The notes under the pieces: generated by a model
Told to the model about the DNA's origin: nothing
The model's input: only the letters and a program-made list of their open reading frames with translations
Database searches by the model: none
Part shown: positions 1 to 8,162 of the stretch, one piece after another
Position numbering within the stretch: position 1 is the stretch's first letter
Layout: every line of letters begins with the position of its first letter
Translations under genes and position numbers: made by a program
Assembly (NCBI GenBank): GCA_963665545.2
Contig: CAXXKZ010000013.1
Location: forward strand, 557,422 to 621,421
DNA length: 64,000 nt
Reading direction: 5' to 3'
Origin: G963665545 sp963665545
GTDB lineage: Bacteria; Pseudomonadota; Gammaproteobacteria; Xanthomonadales; SZUA-36

Positions 1-558
1 GATGATAAACCCAAGTACCAGCAGGACGAGAAACAAAAGTCCATTGAACAGTTGCTGCCCTCTAAATCGATAAACCTTGCGCATCCATCCCTGCAGCTTG
101 GCAAAAGCAATGAGTGACCCGGAGAATGCTATGGTCCCGATCAGCGCGCCCAGGACGGCGAGTTCCCTTGCCGCAAATGCATCGTGTGTCAGGCCTGCCC
201 CGCTATGAACGCGCAATAGTTCGACGGCGGCGATTGCTGCTGCTGCACCGCCGCCCATGCCATTGTAGAGCGCAATCATCTGCGGCATATCGGTCATTGC
301 CACTTTCCTGCCGGACCACCACGCCAGGATGCCGCCAATAAATATGGCCGATGTCGTGAGCAGGTAATTGTGCATCGCCGGTTCGGCAAAAGTAATCACA
401 GTCGCGACCACCATGCCGACGCCCGCCCAGATTATCCCGCCACGCGCGGTGCGCGGGTGGCTCATCTGCTTCAGGCCATAAATAAAGAGTATCGCAGCTA
501 CAAAATAGGCGGCGTGAATCAACCACAGGGCCAGGCCCGCCGAGAAGATGCCGCCCAT
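1..558 (-). CDS. pntB: NAD(P) transhydrogenase subunit beta, N-terminal part (cut by window edge)
   Basis: This is the beta subunit of the proton-translocating transhydrogenase of the inner membrane, which couples hydride transfer from NADH to NADP+ to proton entry. Only the first 186 codons are in the window. They read MGGIFSAGLALWLIHAAYFV onward and form several hydrophobic segments with short polar loops, which is the N-terminal membrane domain. The NADP-binding domain would lie beyond base 1. The ATG overlaps the pntAB stop by one base (TGATG), so the two are probably translationally coupled. The fragment contains the motif MPQMIALYNGMGGGAAA, typical of PntB. The identity is firm although the gene is incomplete. 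Confidence 0.93.
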   Translation of the reverse strand, partial: MGGIFSAGLALWLIHAAYFVAAILFIYGLKQMSHPRTARGGIIWAGVGMVVATVITFAEPAMHNYLLTTSAIFIGGILAWWSGRKVAMTDMPQMIALYNGMGGGAAAAIAAVELLRVHSGAGLTHDAFAARELAVLGALIGTIAFSGSLIAFAKLQGWMRKVYRFRGQQLFNGLLFLVLLVLGFII

Positions 559-845
559 CAGGAGTCCTCCTTGCTGGACTTGAACATTTCTAGCATGCGC
601 TCGGTCACCACGTAGCCGCCCACCGCGTTTCCAGCGCCGAGAAGTACCGCAATAAACCCGATGACTTGTTCAGCCGTGGTGTCAGCATGTCCCAGTGCGA
701 CCATTGCGCCGACCAGCACTATGCCGTGGACGAAATTCGACCCCGACATCAACGGCGTGTGCAGAATGACCGGTACCTTGGATATGACTTCATAGCCAGT
801 GAATGCCGCGAGCATGAAAATGTATAAAGCAATAAATCCTTCCAT
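558..845 (-). CDS. pntAB: NAD(P) transhydrogenase subunit alpha part 2 (membrane part)
   Basis: This 95-residue membrane protein corresponds to the C-terminal membrane part of the fused alpha subunit of E. coli. It contains about three hydrophobic helices and the stretch KVPVILHTPLMSGSNFVHGI, which is characteristic of this subunit. The protein ends in a short charged tail. It lies 9 bases downstream of pntAA and overlaps pntB by one base, so the three genes form a split-alpha pnt operon (AA, AB, B). Together they make the proton channel and hydride-transfer machinery that supplies NADPH. Confidence 0.93.
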   Translation of the reverse strand: MEGFIALYIFMLAAFTGYEVISKVPVILHTPLMSGSNFVHGIVLVGAMVALGHADTTAEQVIGFIAVLLGAGNAVGGYVVTERMLEMFKSSKEDS

Positions 846-854
846 CGGGGTTTC

Positions 855-1979
855 CTATGAATTCAACAGCCGGGCAGTCTGTTCGTGGACCAGTTCACCC
901 TGATGAGTGAGCAGGGTGCCCGCAACGACTTTGTCCTCCAGATCGATATTGATCTGGCCTTCGCTCATGATCAATTGCAGAAGATTCAGCAAGTTCTTGG
1001 CGTACATTTCACTGGCATGAATGGGCGCCCCGCTGGCCAGGTTGAGCGGGCCGTACACGATTACGCCACCGTGGTTGACAGACTCTCCGGGTTGCGTCAA
1101 TTCGCAGTTGCCGCCCGATTCCGCGGCCAGATCGACAATCACCGAGCCGGGACTCATGTTGCGCACCATTTCCGCCGTGATGATCTTTGGCGCCGGGCGC
1201 CCCGGTATCGCCGCGGTAGTCACCACAACGTCTGCCCGGGCCAGGTGTTCTGCGAGCGTGCTGGCTTGTTGTTGTTTTTCTTCTTCGGTCAATTCTCTGG
1301 CGTAGCCACCCTCGCCCTCGGCGTTCACTCCGGTGTCTATCATTTTCGCGCCCAGTGATTCGACCTGCTCACGCGCCGCTGCGCGGATATCATAGGCTTC
1401 GACACGACCGCCCAGTCGCCGGGCAGTGGCAATGGCCTGCAGGCCAGCCACCCCTGCGCCGATAATTATGACCCTGGAGGGTCTCAGCGTCCCCGCTGCC
1501 GTAGTCAGCATTGGAAATAGACGCGGCGCCAGCACTGCTGCGCGCAACACCGCCTGGTAGCCTGCCACAGTTGCCTGTGACGACAGCACATCCATGCTTT
1601 GCGCCCGGCTGATTCGGGGCACAAGTTCCATGGCGAAACAACTGATGCCGGCCCGCTTTAGAGCGCTCAATTGTTCGGTGTTTCGGTGTGCGAACACTTG
1701 CCCGAGGCCGACCGTTCCTTTGCGCATTGATTTGAGCGTGCTGACATCGGGGCATTGCACCCACAGGCATACGTTTGCCTGGGATAACAAGGTCTCCGCG
1801 TCAGGCAAGATCTCCGCTTCACTATACTGCCCATCAACAAATCCAGCCGCCTCTCCCGCGCCTTTTTGAACCATCACCCTGACCTCCTCGGAGGCCAGTT
1901 TGTTGGCGCTCGCAGGGTCAAGCGCTACGCGGCGCTCTCCTTCGGCTTGCTCTTTGAGCACTGCCACGCTCAATGACAT
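855..1979 (-). CDS. pntAA: NAD(P) transhydrogenase subunit alpha part 1 (NAD-binding)
   Basis: The 374-residue soluble NAD(H)-binding subunit belongs to the alanine dehydrogenase/PntA family. A Rossmann motif GAGVAGLQAIATARRLGG begins at about residue 174, and RISRAQSMDVLSSQA (about 122-136) is a signature of the transhydrogenase alpha domain. I place the start at the ATG whose product begins MSLSVAVLKEQ, because a GGAG Shine-Dalgarno sequence lies about 8 bases upstream and homologues start there. The open frame continues 22 codons further upstream, without family resemblance. It is the first gene of the pnt operon. The protein docks on the membrane parts PntAB and PntB. Confidence 0.93.
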   Translation of the reverse strand: MSLSVAVLKEQAEGERRVALDPASANKLASEEVRVMVQKGAGEAAGFVDGQYSEAEILPDAETLLSQANVCLWVQCPDVSTLKSMRKGTVGLGQVFAHRNTEQLSALKRAGISCFAMELVPRISRAQSMDVLSSQATVAGYQAVLRAAVLAPRLFPMLTTAAGTLRPSRVIIIGAGVAGLQAIATARRLGGRVEAYDIRAAAREQVESLGAKMIDTGVNAEGEGGYARELTEEEKQQQASTLAEHLARADVVVTTAAIPGRPAPKIITAEMVRNMSPGSVIVDLAAESGGNCELTQPGESVNHGGVIVYGPLNLASGAPIHASEMYAKNLLNLLQLIMSEGQINIDLEDKVVAGTLLTHQGELVHEQTARLLNS

Positions 1980-2302
1980 AGAAAAGTCTCCATAGATTGG
2001 GAACAGAAAACCCAAGGGCGCTATCTTGAGGGGAGTAGCCGCCAAAAATCAAGCCCGTTCTGCATCAATAAGGAGTCTCGCTTCCCTGCTCCCGCCTGCG
2101 GCGGAAGGCGGCTGCTCTCGACGGCATGCAATAGGCGCCTGGCCCCTCTGGTACCGCTCACGCGCTACGGCTTCGTCACCTTACTTCTTGCCCTGCGGGC
2201 AAAACGTGCGGTTCCTCGAGCCTGCGCTTTGCTCGACTTACCCAACCGGGGCCGGCGGGTCGTCTGCGGCTCCGTTGGCTCGCAGATGAGCACCGGCTTC
2301 GA
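1980..2302. other. Intergenic region with GC-rich inverted repeats
   Basis: About 320 bases separate pntAA from murU, both on the minus strand. The part next to pntAA (to about 2045) must hold its leader and promoter, but I see no convincing -35/-10 pair. The rest (about 2085-2300) is GC-rich and full of short inverted repeats, for example TGCCC/GGGCA near 2187-2200 and CTGCG/CGCAG near 2257-2285. An 87-codon open frame runs through it on the plus strand, but it has low complexity and no family resemblance, so I do not call a gene. It looks like an intergenic repeat element or its remnant. Confidence 0.4.
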
Positions 2303-2947
2303 TCAGAGATTTTCAAGCCGCTCGATGGTGCCGGCATCGCTCCAGTGACCGTCAAAAATCTCTCCGGTCACGACGTGTTCGCGGGTCGCTTTGCGGATCA
2401 GCGGAACGACCGAAAATTTTCCAGGGCTACATCCTTCGAAAAGCCGTGGGTGATATACGGCGATGCCGCTGAAAGTATGCATCGAAGGGCCGCTGTTGGC
2501 CGCCCTGGCTCCTTGCAGCGAGAAATCTCCGGCCGGGTTGTGCGCGGGGTTTGGGACCAGCACCAGGTGGCACCAGTCACATTTCACGGCCTTGAGCCGT
2601 GCAAAAGGAAATTCGCAGAATATGTCGCCATTGATTATTGCAAACGGACCGTTGCCCAGCAGGGGCAGGGCCTTGAAAATGCCGCCACCGGTTTCCAGCG
2701 CAGCGGCCGGTTCTTCAGAATATTGAATGCAGATATTCCACTGGCTTCCGTCTCCAAGCGTATCCGGGAGCAATTGCCCCAGATGGCCCTGGTTGATTAC
2801 AACCTCTCCAAATCCGGCTGCTGCAAGCCGTTCCAGATGATGCACGATCAATGGCTTGCCGCGGACCTCGATCAGCGGTTTGGGTTTCTTATCGGTCAAG
2901 GGGCGAAGGCGTTCGCCCCGCCCGGCGGCGAGAATCATGGCGCGCAT
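2303..2947 (-). CDS. murU: N-acetylmuramate alpha-1-phosphate uridylyltransferase
   Basis: This 214-residue sugar-1-phosphate nucleotidyltransferase most resembles MurU, which makes UDP-MurNAc from MurNAc-1-phosphate in the peptidoglycan recycling route known from Pseudomonas. The nucleotide-binding signature LAAGRGERLRPLTDKKPKPL is at residues 6-25, and the metal-binding NGD is at about 106-108. The ATG overlaps the amgK stop by one base, which supports a shared pathway: AmgK phosphorylates the sugar and MurU adds UMP. In organisms with this route, MurA inhibition by fosfomycin can be partly bypassed. Assignment as a generic NDP-sugar pyrophosphorylase is the alternative, but the amgK neighbour makes MurU likely. 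Confidence 0.88.
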   Translation of the reverse strand: MRAMILAAGRGERLRPLTDKKPKPLIEVRGKPLIVHHLERLAAAGFGEVVINQGHLGQLLPDTLGDGSQWNICIQYSEEPAAALETGGGIFKALPLLGNGPFAIINGDIFCEFPFARLKAVKCDWCHLVLVPNPAHNPAGDFSLQGARAANSGPSMHTFSGIAVYHPRLFEGCSPGKFSVVPLIRKATREHVVTGEIFDGHWSDAGTIERLENL

Positions 2948-3897
2948 CAGCCGACCTCCAGGAGCGGGATGAAACGGCGGAATTCGGGATAGCGGGGCAG
3001 GACATCCAGGACATAACGATGAAAACGGGGGATCATCTCCAGATAACCGTCCTTGCCATCCCGATAATGCAGGCGGGCAAAAATACCAACGATCTTGAGA
3101 TTCCGTTGCAGCCCCATCCAGTCACACCATCGCACCCACTGAGCCAGGTTTTCCGCAACCTGCATGCGGTCATGGTAATCAGACATCCATTGCTCAAGTT
3201 GCGGCCTGGGCCAGGAGACGTAGCGATCCCAGATCAGCGACACGAAATCGTAGCTGACCGGCCCAAGTACAGCGTCCTGAAAATCAATCACCGCGGGTTC
3301 GCCGGGGGCCCGGCGCATGAGATTACATGAGTGGAAATCGCGATGGACGAAGCGTTGGGGCTGTTCGTTTGCCGAACTGATCAACAGGCCGCACAAGGCT
3401 TCCCATTCCATCCGCTCCTTTTGAGTCAGGGGTGTGCCTTTGTGAGCTGCCAGGTACCAGTCAGGATAAAGTTCGAGTTCCTGCCGCAGCAAGCGGTCAT
3501 CGTATTCCGGCAATCCGGTTGCATCTACCCGTTCGGCCATGCGCTGCAAGGTATCGAACAGCGGTGGAATATATTGGTCTGGCTCGGCCGGCTCTATAAG
3601 GTCATGATAAAGCTGGTCTCCCAGATCCTCCAGCAGCCCGAAACCCAACTCATGGTCGAAATAATAGACCTCAGGCGAACTGATTTCGGCATTTTTTAGT
3701 CGGGCGGCAATATCTGTAAATGGCCTTGAATCTTCTTGATCAGGCGGTGCGTCCATCAGAATCACCGAACTGTTGCTCATCGATACCCGGAAATATCGCC
3801 GAAAGCTGGCATCGCCTGAAATTGGCGCCAGTCTGAAGGTCTGGTCGTCAAGGTGTTCGGCCAGCCAGTTTCTTGCAGCTTCGAGGCGCTGGTCCAT
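2947..3897 (-). CDS. amgK: Anomeric N-acetylmuramate/N-acetylglucosamine kinase
   Basis: This 316-residue protein has the aminoglycoside phosphotransferase (APH/choline kinase) fold. The catalytic loop HRDFHSCNL is at about residues 185-193, the metal-binding IDFQDA at 204-209, and the GDASFRRYFRV start of the N-lobe at about 28-38. AmgK phosphorylates MurNAc at the anomeric position. The following gene, murU, then forms UDP-MurNAc, giving a salvage path for cell-wall sugars in the cytoplasm. The ATG is preceded by AGGAAAG at 4 bases. No other recycling genes are in the window. Confidence 0.88.
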   Translation of the reverse strand: MDQRLEAARNWLAEHLDDQTFRLAPISGDASFRRYFRVSMSNSSVILMDAPPDQEDSRPFTDIAARLKNAEISSPEVYYFDHELGFGLLEDLGDQLYHDLIEPAEPDQYIPPLFDTLQRMAERVDATGLPEYDDRLLRQELELYPDWYLAAHKGTPLTQKERMEWEALCGLLISSANEQPQRFVHRDFHSCNLMRRAPGEPAVIDFQDAVLGPVSYDFVSLIWDRYVSWPRPQLEQWMSDYHDRMQVAENLAQWVRWCDWMGLQRNLKIVGIFARLHYRDGKDGYLEMIPRFHRYVLDVLPRYPEFRRFIPLLEVG

Positions 3898-3999
3898 GTC
3901 TTTCCTGTGGGCCCCAGAAATTAATGTCGGTGGAGGCAGACCTTAAGCGTTCATGCATTGTCAATCCAGTGAAATCTAATTGAACGCGGGCCCTAAATT

Positions 4000-4024
4000 A
4001 TATAGTACGGATATGGTACTATAT
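4000..4024. promoter_or_regulatory. 25-bp palindromic operator in the sufR/suf promoter
   Basis: A perfect 9-7-9 inverted repeat, ATATAGTAC then 7 bases then GTACTATAT, lies 36 bases upstream of the sufR ATG. It overlaps plausible -10 sequences (TATAGT at 4001-4006), with TTGAAC at 3980-3985 as a possible -35 (spacer 15). Rrf2-family regulators such as IscR bind AT-rich palindromes of about this size. The position suggests autoregulation of sufR and control of the whole suf operon. The palindrome is seen directly; the binding is inferred. Confidence 0.7.
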
Positions 4025-4060
4025 TGATCGGGCTACGCAATACGCTACGGGAAGGTGCTC

Positions 4061-4531
4061 ATGCTGCGCATATCCAAACTGACGGATTACGCCATTCTCA
4101 TCATGGTTGAGCTTGCCCGCGACGGCAGCATGATGAGCGCCCATACGCTGGCAGATTGTGTCCATGTGGAATTGCCTACCGCAAGCAAGGTTTTGAAAAT
4201 GCTGGCGGGTGCGGGTCTGGTGGTTTCCCATCGCGGTGCCAACGGCGGCTATCGCATTCAAAAGCCTGCTGGTCAGACCAGCGTGGCAGAGGTTATTGCC
4301 GCCATCGAGGGCCCCATTGCGATGACGGAATGCAGCCTGGAGGAAGGTCTGTGCAGCCAGGAAGACAGTTGCCGATTGCGGGGCAACTGGCAGCGAATCA
4401 GCATCGCAGTGTCGCGGGCCTTGCAGCAGGTGTCGCTGACTGAAATGTCGTTGCCAATGACGGGCAGGCGTAACCCGTTGCAGATTGCAACCTTCAGTAG
4501 CAGGCCAGCCATGGACGGGGGCAGAAGTTGA
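4061..4531 (+). CDS. sufR: Rrf2-family Fe-S regulator of the suf operon
   Basis: This 156-residue Rrf2 transcription factor has an N-terminal winged helix (MLRISKLTDYAILIMVELAR) and three cysteines at about residues 91, 98 and 104. They are spaced almost like the cluster-binding cysteines of IscR (92, 98, 104). The stretch AHTLADCVHVELPTASKVLK is the recognition-helix region. I place the start at ATG 4061, with GGGAAGG 5 bases upstream; an in-frame GTG lies two codons earlier. It is most like the Xanthomonas-type SUF regulator. It probably senses a [2Fe-2S] cluster and represses sufBCDS through the palindrome at 4000-4024. sufB follows after 45 bases. Confidence 0.9.
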   Translation: MLRISKLTDYAILIMVELARDGSMMSAHTLADCVHVELPTASKVLKMLAGAGLVVSHRGANGGYRIQKPAGQTSVAEVIAAIEGPIAMTECSLEEGLCSQEDSCRLRGNWQRISIAVSRALQQVSLTEMSLPMTGRRNPLQIATFSSRPAMDGGRS

Positions 4532-4576
4532 AAGTCGGGTATGCGTTAAATTTGTCATTAGCAAAGGTAGGAATCG

Positions 4577-6025
4577 ATGGCCGGTGAAGCCAACACAATT
4601 GATCAATTTGTAAGTCGGAAATACCGCCACGGTTTTGTCACCGACATTGAGTCGGATACCGTGCCGCCCGGCCTGAACGAAGATGTGGTTCGATGGATAT
4701 CCGCGCGTAAAGAGGAACCTCAATGGTTACTCAAGTGGCGGCTCAAAGCCTATCGCCAATGGCTGAAGATGGCACCCCCGAATTGGGCGAATCTGAACAT
4801 CGACCCGATTGATCTACAGGCGATTTCTTACTTCTCGGCCCCGAAGTCGGATAAAGACAGGCCACAAAGTCTGGATGATGTGGATCCGAAACTATTGGAG
4901 ACCTACGAGAAGCTGGGTGTTCCCTTGCACGAGCGTGCCCGCTTGGCTGGTGTCGCAGTAGATGCGGTATTCGACTCTGTGTCCATTGGTACAACGTTCA
5001 AGGAAGAACTGAAAAAGGCCGGTGTCATTTTCTGCTCTTTCTCCGAAGCTGTGCGTGATCATCCGGAATTGGTACGACAGTACCTGGGTAGCGTGGTGCC
5101 GACGTTGGACAATTACTTTGCAGCGCTGAATTCTGCGGTTTTTTCAGATGGCAGTTTCGTGTTTGTTCCCAAAGGGGTGCGGTGCCCGATGGAATTGAGC
5201 ACCTATTTTCGTATCAACGCTGCGGAAACAGGGCAGTTTGAGCGCACGTTGATCATTGCCGAAGACAGCAGCTATGTCAGCTATCTGGAAGGCTGCACGG
5301 CCCCAATGCGTGACGAAAATCAACTCCACGCCGCCGTCGTTGAACTGGTGGCCCTGGATGACGCACAAATCAAGTATTCGACCGTCCAGAATTGGTATCC
5401 AGGTGACGAGAATGGTATTGGCGGAATCTACAACTTCGTTACCAAACGCGGCGATTGTCGCGGTGATCGTTCCAAGATTTCCTGGACGCAGGTGGAGACA
5501 GGTTCGGCCATTACCTGGAAATATCCCAGTTGCGTACTCAGGGGTGACGACTCGACCGGTGAATTCTATTCCGTGGCTCTGACAAACAACTATCAGCAAG
5601 CTGACACTGGAACCAAGATGATTCACCTCGGGCGCAATACGCGCAGCAAGATCATTTCCAAGGGCATTTCAGCAGGACACGGCCAGAACAGCTACCGGGG
5701 TCTGGTTAAAATGGCGCGCAAGGCCGAGAACGCCAGAAATTATACTCAATGCGATTCGATGCTCATCGGCAAGCATTGCGGGGCACACACGTTTCCCTAC
5801 ATTGAGGTCAGTAACCCCAGCGCCAAGGTAGAACACGAGGCGACCACCTCACGAATCGGTGAGGACCAACTGTTCTATTGCCTGCAGCGCGGCATCTCTG
5901 AAGAAGATGCCGTATCGATGATCGTAGACGGCTTCTGCAAGCAGGTCTTTCGCGAATTACCAATGGAGTTTGCCGTAGAAGCCAAGGCACTGTTGGAAGT
6001 TAGCCTTGAGGGTGCAGTCGGGTGA
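4577..6025 (+). CDS. sufB: Fe-S cluster scaffold protein SufB
   Basis: SufB (482 residues) is the core scaffold of the SufBC2D complex, on which Fe-S clusters are built in the cytoplasm. Family landmarks include SVVPTLDNYFAALNSAVFSDG, the beta-helix core and the C-terminal GEDQLFYCLQRGISEEDAV. Cys 435 in that last motif matches the conserved sulfur-accepting cysteine (E. coli Cys405), and KHCGAHTFPYIEV lies upstream of it. The length is normal for the family. The gene is first of the structural suf genes. Its last bases overlap a possible GTG start for sufC. Confidence 0.97.
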   Translation: MAGEANTIDQFVSRKYRHGFVTDIESDTVPPGLNEDVVRWISARKEEPQWLLKWRLKAYRQWLKMAPPNWANLNIDPIDLQAISYFSAPKSDKDRPQSLDDVDPKLLETYEKLGVPLHERARLAGVAVDAVFDSVSIGTTFKEELKKAGVIFCSFSEAVRDHPELVRQYLGSVVPTLDNYFAALNSAVFSDGSFVFVPKGVRCPMELSTYFRINAAETGQFERTLIIAEDSSYVSYLEGCTAPMRDENQLHAAVVELVALDDAQIKYSTVQNWYPGDENGIGGIYNFVTKRGDCRGDRSKISWTQVETGSAITWKYPSCVLRGDDSTGEFYSVALTNNYQQADTGTKMIHLGRNTRSKIISKGISAGHGQNSYRGLVKMARKAENARNYTQCDSMLIGKHCGAHTFPYIEVSNPSAKVEHEATTSRIGEDQLFYCLQRGISEEDAVSMIVDGFCKQVFRELPMEFAVEAKALLEVSLEGAVG

Positions 6026-6033
6026 AGCCAAAG

Positions 6034-6825
6034 ATGCTGGAAATTAAAAACCTGCACGTCAATGTGGGCGGCAAGCCAATCCTCAAAGGCGTCAACTTGA
6101 CAGTCGGTGCAGGAGAAATGCACGCGATCATGGGCCCCAACGGCGCAGGCAAGAGCACGCTGGGTCATATCATAGCCGGGCGCGACGGTTACGAAGTCAC
6201 CGCAGGCGAAGTGATCTACCAGGGTGAAAACCTGTTGCCGATGCCCCCCGAGGAGCGTGCCTGCCGTGGCGTATTCCTGGCGTTTCAGTATCCGGTGGAG
6301 ATTCCCGGGGTCAACAATACATACTTTCTGCGCGCGGCCCTCAACGCCCAGCGCAAGTACCGCGGTGCGCCTGAACTGGACTCGATGGAATTCCTTGGCC
6401 TGGTGCGCGAAAAGCTCGAGGTGCTTCACATCGACGACAGTTTGCTACACCGGGCGGTCAACGAAGGATTTTCCGGTGGCGAAAAAAAGCGCAACGAGAT
6501 TTTTCAAATGGCGGTGCTGGAGCCATCCCTGGCGATTCTGGACGAAACCGATTCCGGGCTGGACATTGACGCCCTTCGTCTGGTCGCAGACGGGGTTAAC
6601 CAGTTGCGCGACCCCCTCAAATCCATGATCGTGATCACTCACTATCAGCGCTTGCTCGATCACATCGTGCCTGACGTGGTACATGTTCTTGCCGACGGTG
6701 TGATTGTCGCCAGCGGTGGTGCCGAACTTGCTGTAAAACTTGAGGAACAGGGCTACACCTGGCTCGAACAAGGCGGTATAAAAGCCGTCGATACCCACGG
6801 TACGTCGAGCCAGACGCTTCAATAA
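6034..6825 (+). CDS. sufC: Fe-S assembly ATPase SufC
   Basis: SufC is a soluble ABC-type ATPase that powers cluster assembly on SufB/SufD. Walker A GPNGAGKST is at residues 34-42, and the ABC signature is FSGGEKKRNEI, the usual SufC variant. Walker B is SLAILDETDSGLD. The N-terminus from ATG 6034 (MLEIKNLHV) matches the family, and GGGTGA lies 8 bases upstream. An in-frame GTG at 6022 overlapping the sufB stop is the alternative and would add 4 residues. The protein is about 15 residues longer at the C-terminus than E. coli SufC. It overlaps sufD by one base (TAATG). Confidence 0.96.
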   Translation: MLEIKNLHVNVGGKPILKGVNLTVGAGEMHAIMGPNGAGKSTLGHIIAGRDGYEVTAGEVIYQGENLLPMPPEERACRGVFLAFQYPVEIPGVNNTYFLRAALNAQRKYRGAPELDSMEFLGLVREKLEVLHIDDSLLHRAVNEGFSGGEKKRNEIFQMAVLEPSLAILDETDSGLDIDALRLVADGVNQLRDPLKSMIVITHYQRLLDHIVPDVVHVLADGVIVASGGAELAVKLEEQGYTWLEQGGIKAVDTHGTSSQTLQ

Positions 6826-8162
6826 TGCCTGGAGATCTGGCACAACGCTGGCAGTCCGATCTTGACGGGCTTGAGTCGCCGCAGACGGTTAAATGGCTGC
6901 GGGCCATTCAGTCACGGGCCCGTCATGAATTCAACCGCAGCGGGCTGCCCGGGCGAATGGACGAGCATTGGCGCTATACCCCCTTGCGTGCATTCGAGGG
7001 GCGGCATCTGGTCAGGTCGTTGCCCAGCACAGGTTTTAACACGCCGGGCAGGATTTTTGCAGCTCAGGCGCCGGTGCAGATCGATATGTCAGACGGCGCA
7101 CCGGCAGACATCCGTGGTCGAGGATTGGAAGGGCTGACGGTCCTGTCATTGCAAGAAGGTCTTGAGCAGTATGAGGGTCGATTGAAGCCGCTGGTCGAGT
7201 CGCTGGATTGCAGCGGTCCGGGTCGGGCATTTACAGCCATCAACACGGCTTTACTGGAAGCCGGCCTGGTCATCCACGTGGCAGAACATGTCGATGCCGG
7301 TCAGCTGAGCATTTTGTGGCGTGGCGGCGATGTGGCTTCCGGTGAACTCCACAGCAGCAGGGTTTTTATTCTGCTTGATCGGGGCGCCAGGCTTGTATTG
7401 CTGGAGCAGTTTGGGCCTTCAATGGAGATGAATGATGATGAGATTGGTCAGCCCGGGCCCGGCCTGAACCTGATCACCCAGGTGGATCTCGCGGAATCTG
7501 CTGTCCTGGATCACGTCAGGTTGCAGTCAGAATCGGGGTCAGCATCACTGGTAACCAACACCCGGGTAAACCAGAATGGACAGAGTCGATACGCTTACAC
7601 AGGACTGGATTTCGGCGGGGGTCTAGTGCGCCATGATTTGTTTGTCGCGCTGCAGGGATTTGGCGCATTCGCACGCATTGATGGCGCATTCCTGTTGGAT
7701 GGAAACCGACACGTCGACAACCACATCTTGGTTGACCATGTCGCCAAGGGCTGTCGCAGCGACCAGTTTTTCCGTGGTGTCCTGGGCGGGCGAAGCCGGG
7801 GCGTTTTTAACGGTAAGGCGCTCATCAGAGAGGGTGCGGATGAGTCCAGTGTGCGTCAATCCAACGCCAACCTGCTGTTGTCCCCTCTGGCGGAAGTGGA
7901 TTCCAAACCGGAGTTGGAAATCCATGCCGATGAGGTAGAGGCCAGTCACGGCGCGACCGTAGGGCAGATTGATGATGCCGCGGTGTTTTACATGAGAACC
8001 CGCGGTCTGGATGAGAACCAGGCCAGGAAAATGCTGATTTCTGCTTTCTGCAATTCCGTCCTGGACAGAATCAACACTTCCGTGGTTTCCACAGCAGATC
8101 TGGAATCGTTGGCAAGCGATATGTATCTCAACATGCCAGACATGGCGGAGGCAGTGCGATGA
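6825..8162 (+). CDS. sufD: Fe-S cluster assembly protein SufD
   Basis: SufD (445 residues) is the paralogue of SufB that completes the SufBC2D scaffold and helps iron entry. The N-terminal region (DEHWRYTPLRAFEG) is divergent, as usual. The C-terminal beta-helix carries LEIHADEVEASHGATVGQID followed by DAAVFYMRTRGLDENQA; the histidine in SHGATVG corresponds to the conserved SufD histidine. The ATG overlaps the sufC stop by one base, and the 3' end overlaps the sufS start (ATGA). This is consistent with tightly coupled translation across the operon. Confidence 0.95.
   Translation: MPGDLAQRWQSDLDGLESPQTVKWLRAIQSRARHEFNRSGLPGRMDEHWRYTPLRAFEGRHLVRSLPSTGFNTPGRIFAAQAPVQIDMSDGAPADIRGRGLEGLTVLSLQEGLEQYEGRLKPLVESLDCSGPGRAFTAINTALLEAGLVIHVAEHVDAGQLSILWRGGDVASGELHSSRVFILLDRGARLVLLEQFGPSMEMNDDEIGQPGPGLNLITQVDLAESAVLDHVRLQSESGSASLVTNTRVNQNGQSRYAYTGLDFGGGLVRHDLFVALQGFGAFARIDGAFLLDGNRHVDNHILVDHVAKGCRSDQFFRGVLGGRSRGVFNGKALIREGADESSVRQSNANLLLSPLAEVDSKPELEIHADEVEASHGATVGQIDDAAVFYMRTRGLDENQARKMLISAFCNSVLDRINTSVVSTADLESLASDMYLNMPDMAEAVR

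Noticed and set aside
2026..2289. 87-codon plus-strand frame between pntAA and murU
   Set aside because: It is low-complexity, with no recognisable domain and no Shine-Dalgarno sequence.
2345..2992. 215-codon open frame on the plus strand over murU
   Set aside because: It is a shadow of the murU/amgK genes; the minus-strand product has clear motifs.
4019..4723. 234-codon open frame on the minus strand over sufR
   Set aside because: It is antisense to the well-supported Rrf2 regulator and the start of sufB, and it has no family resemblance.
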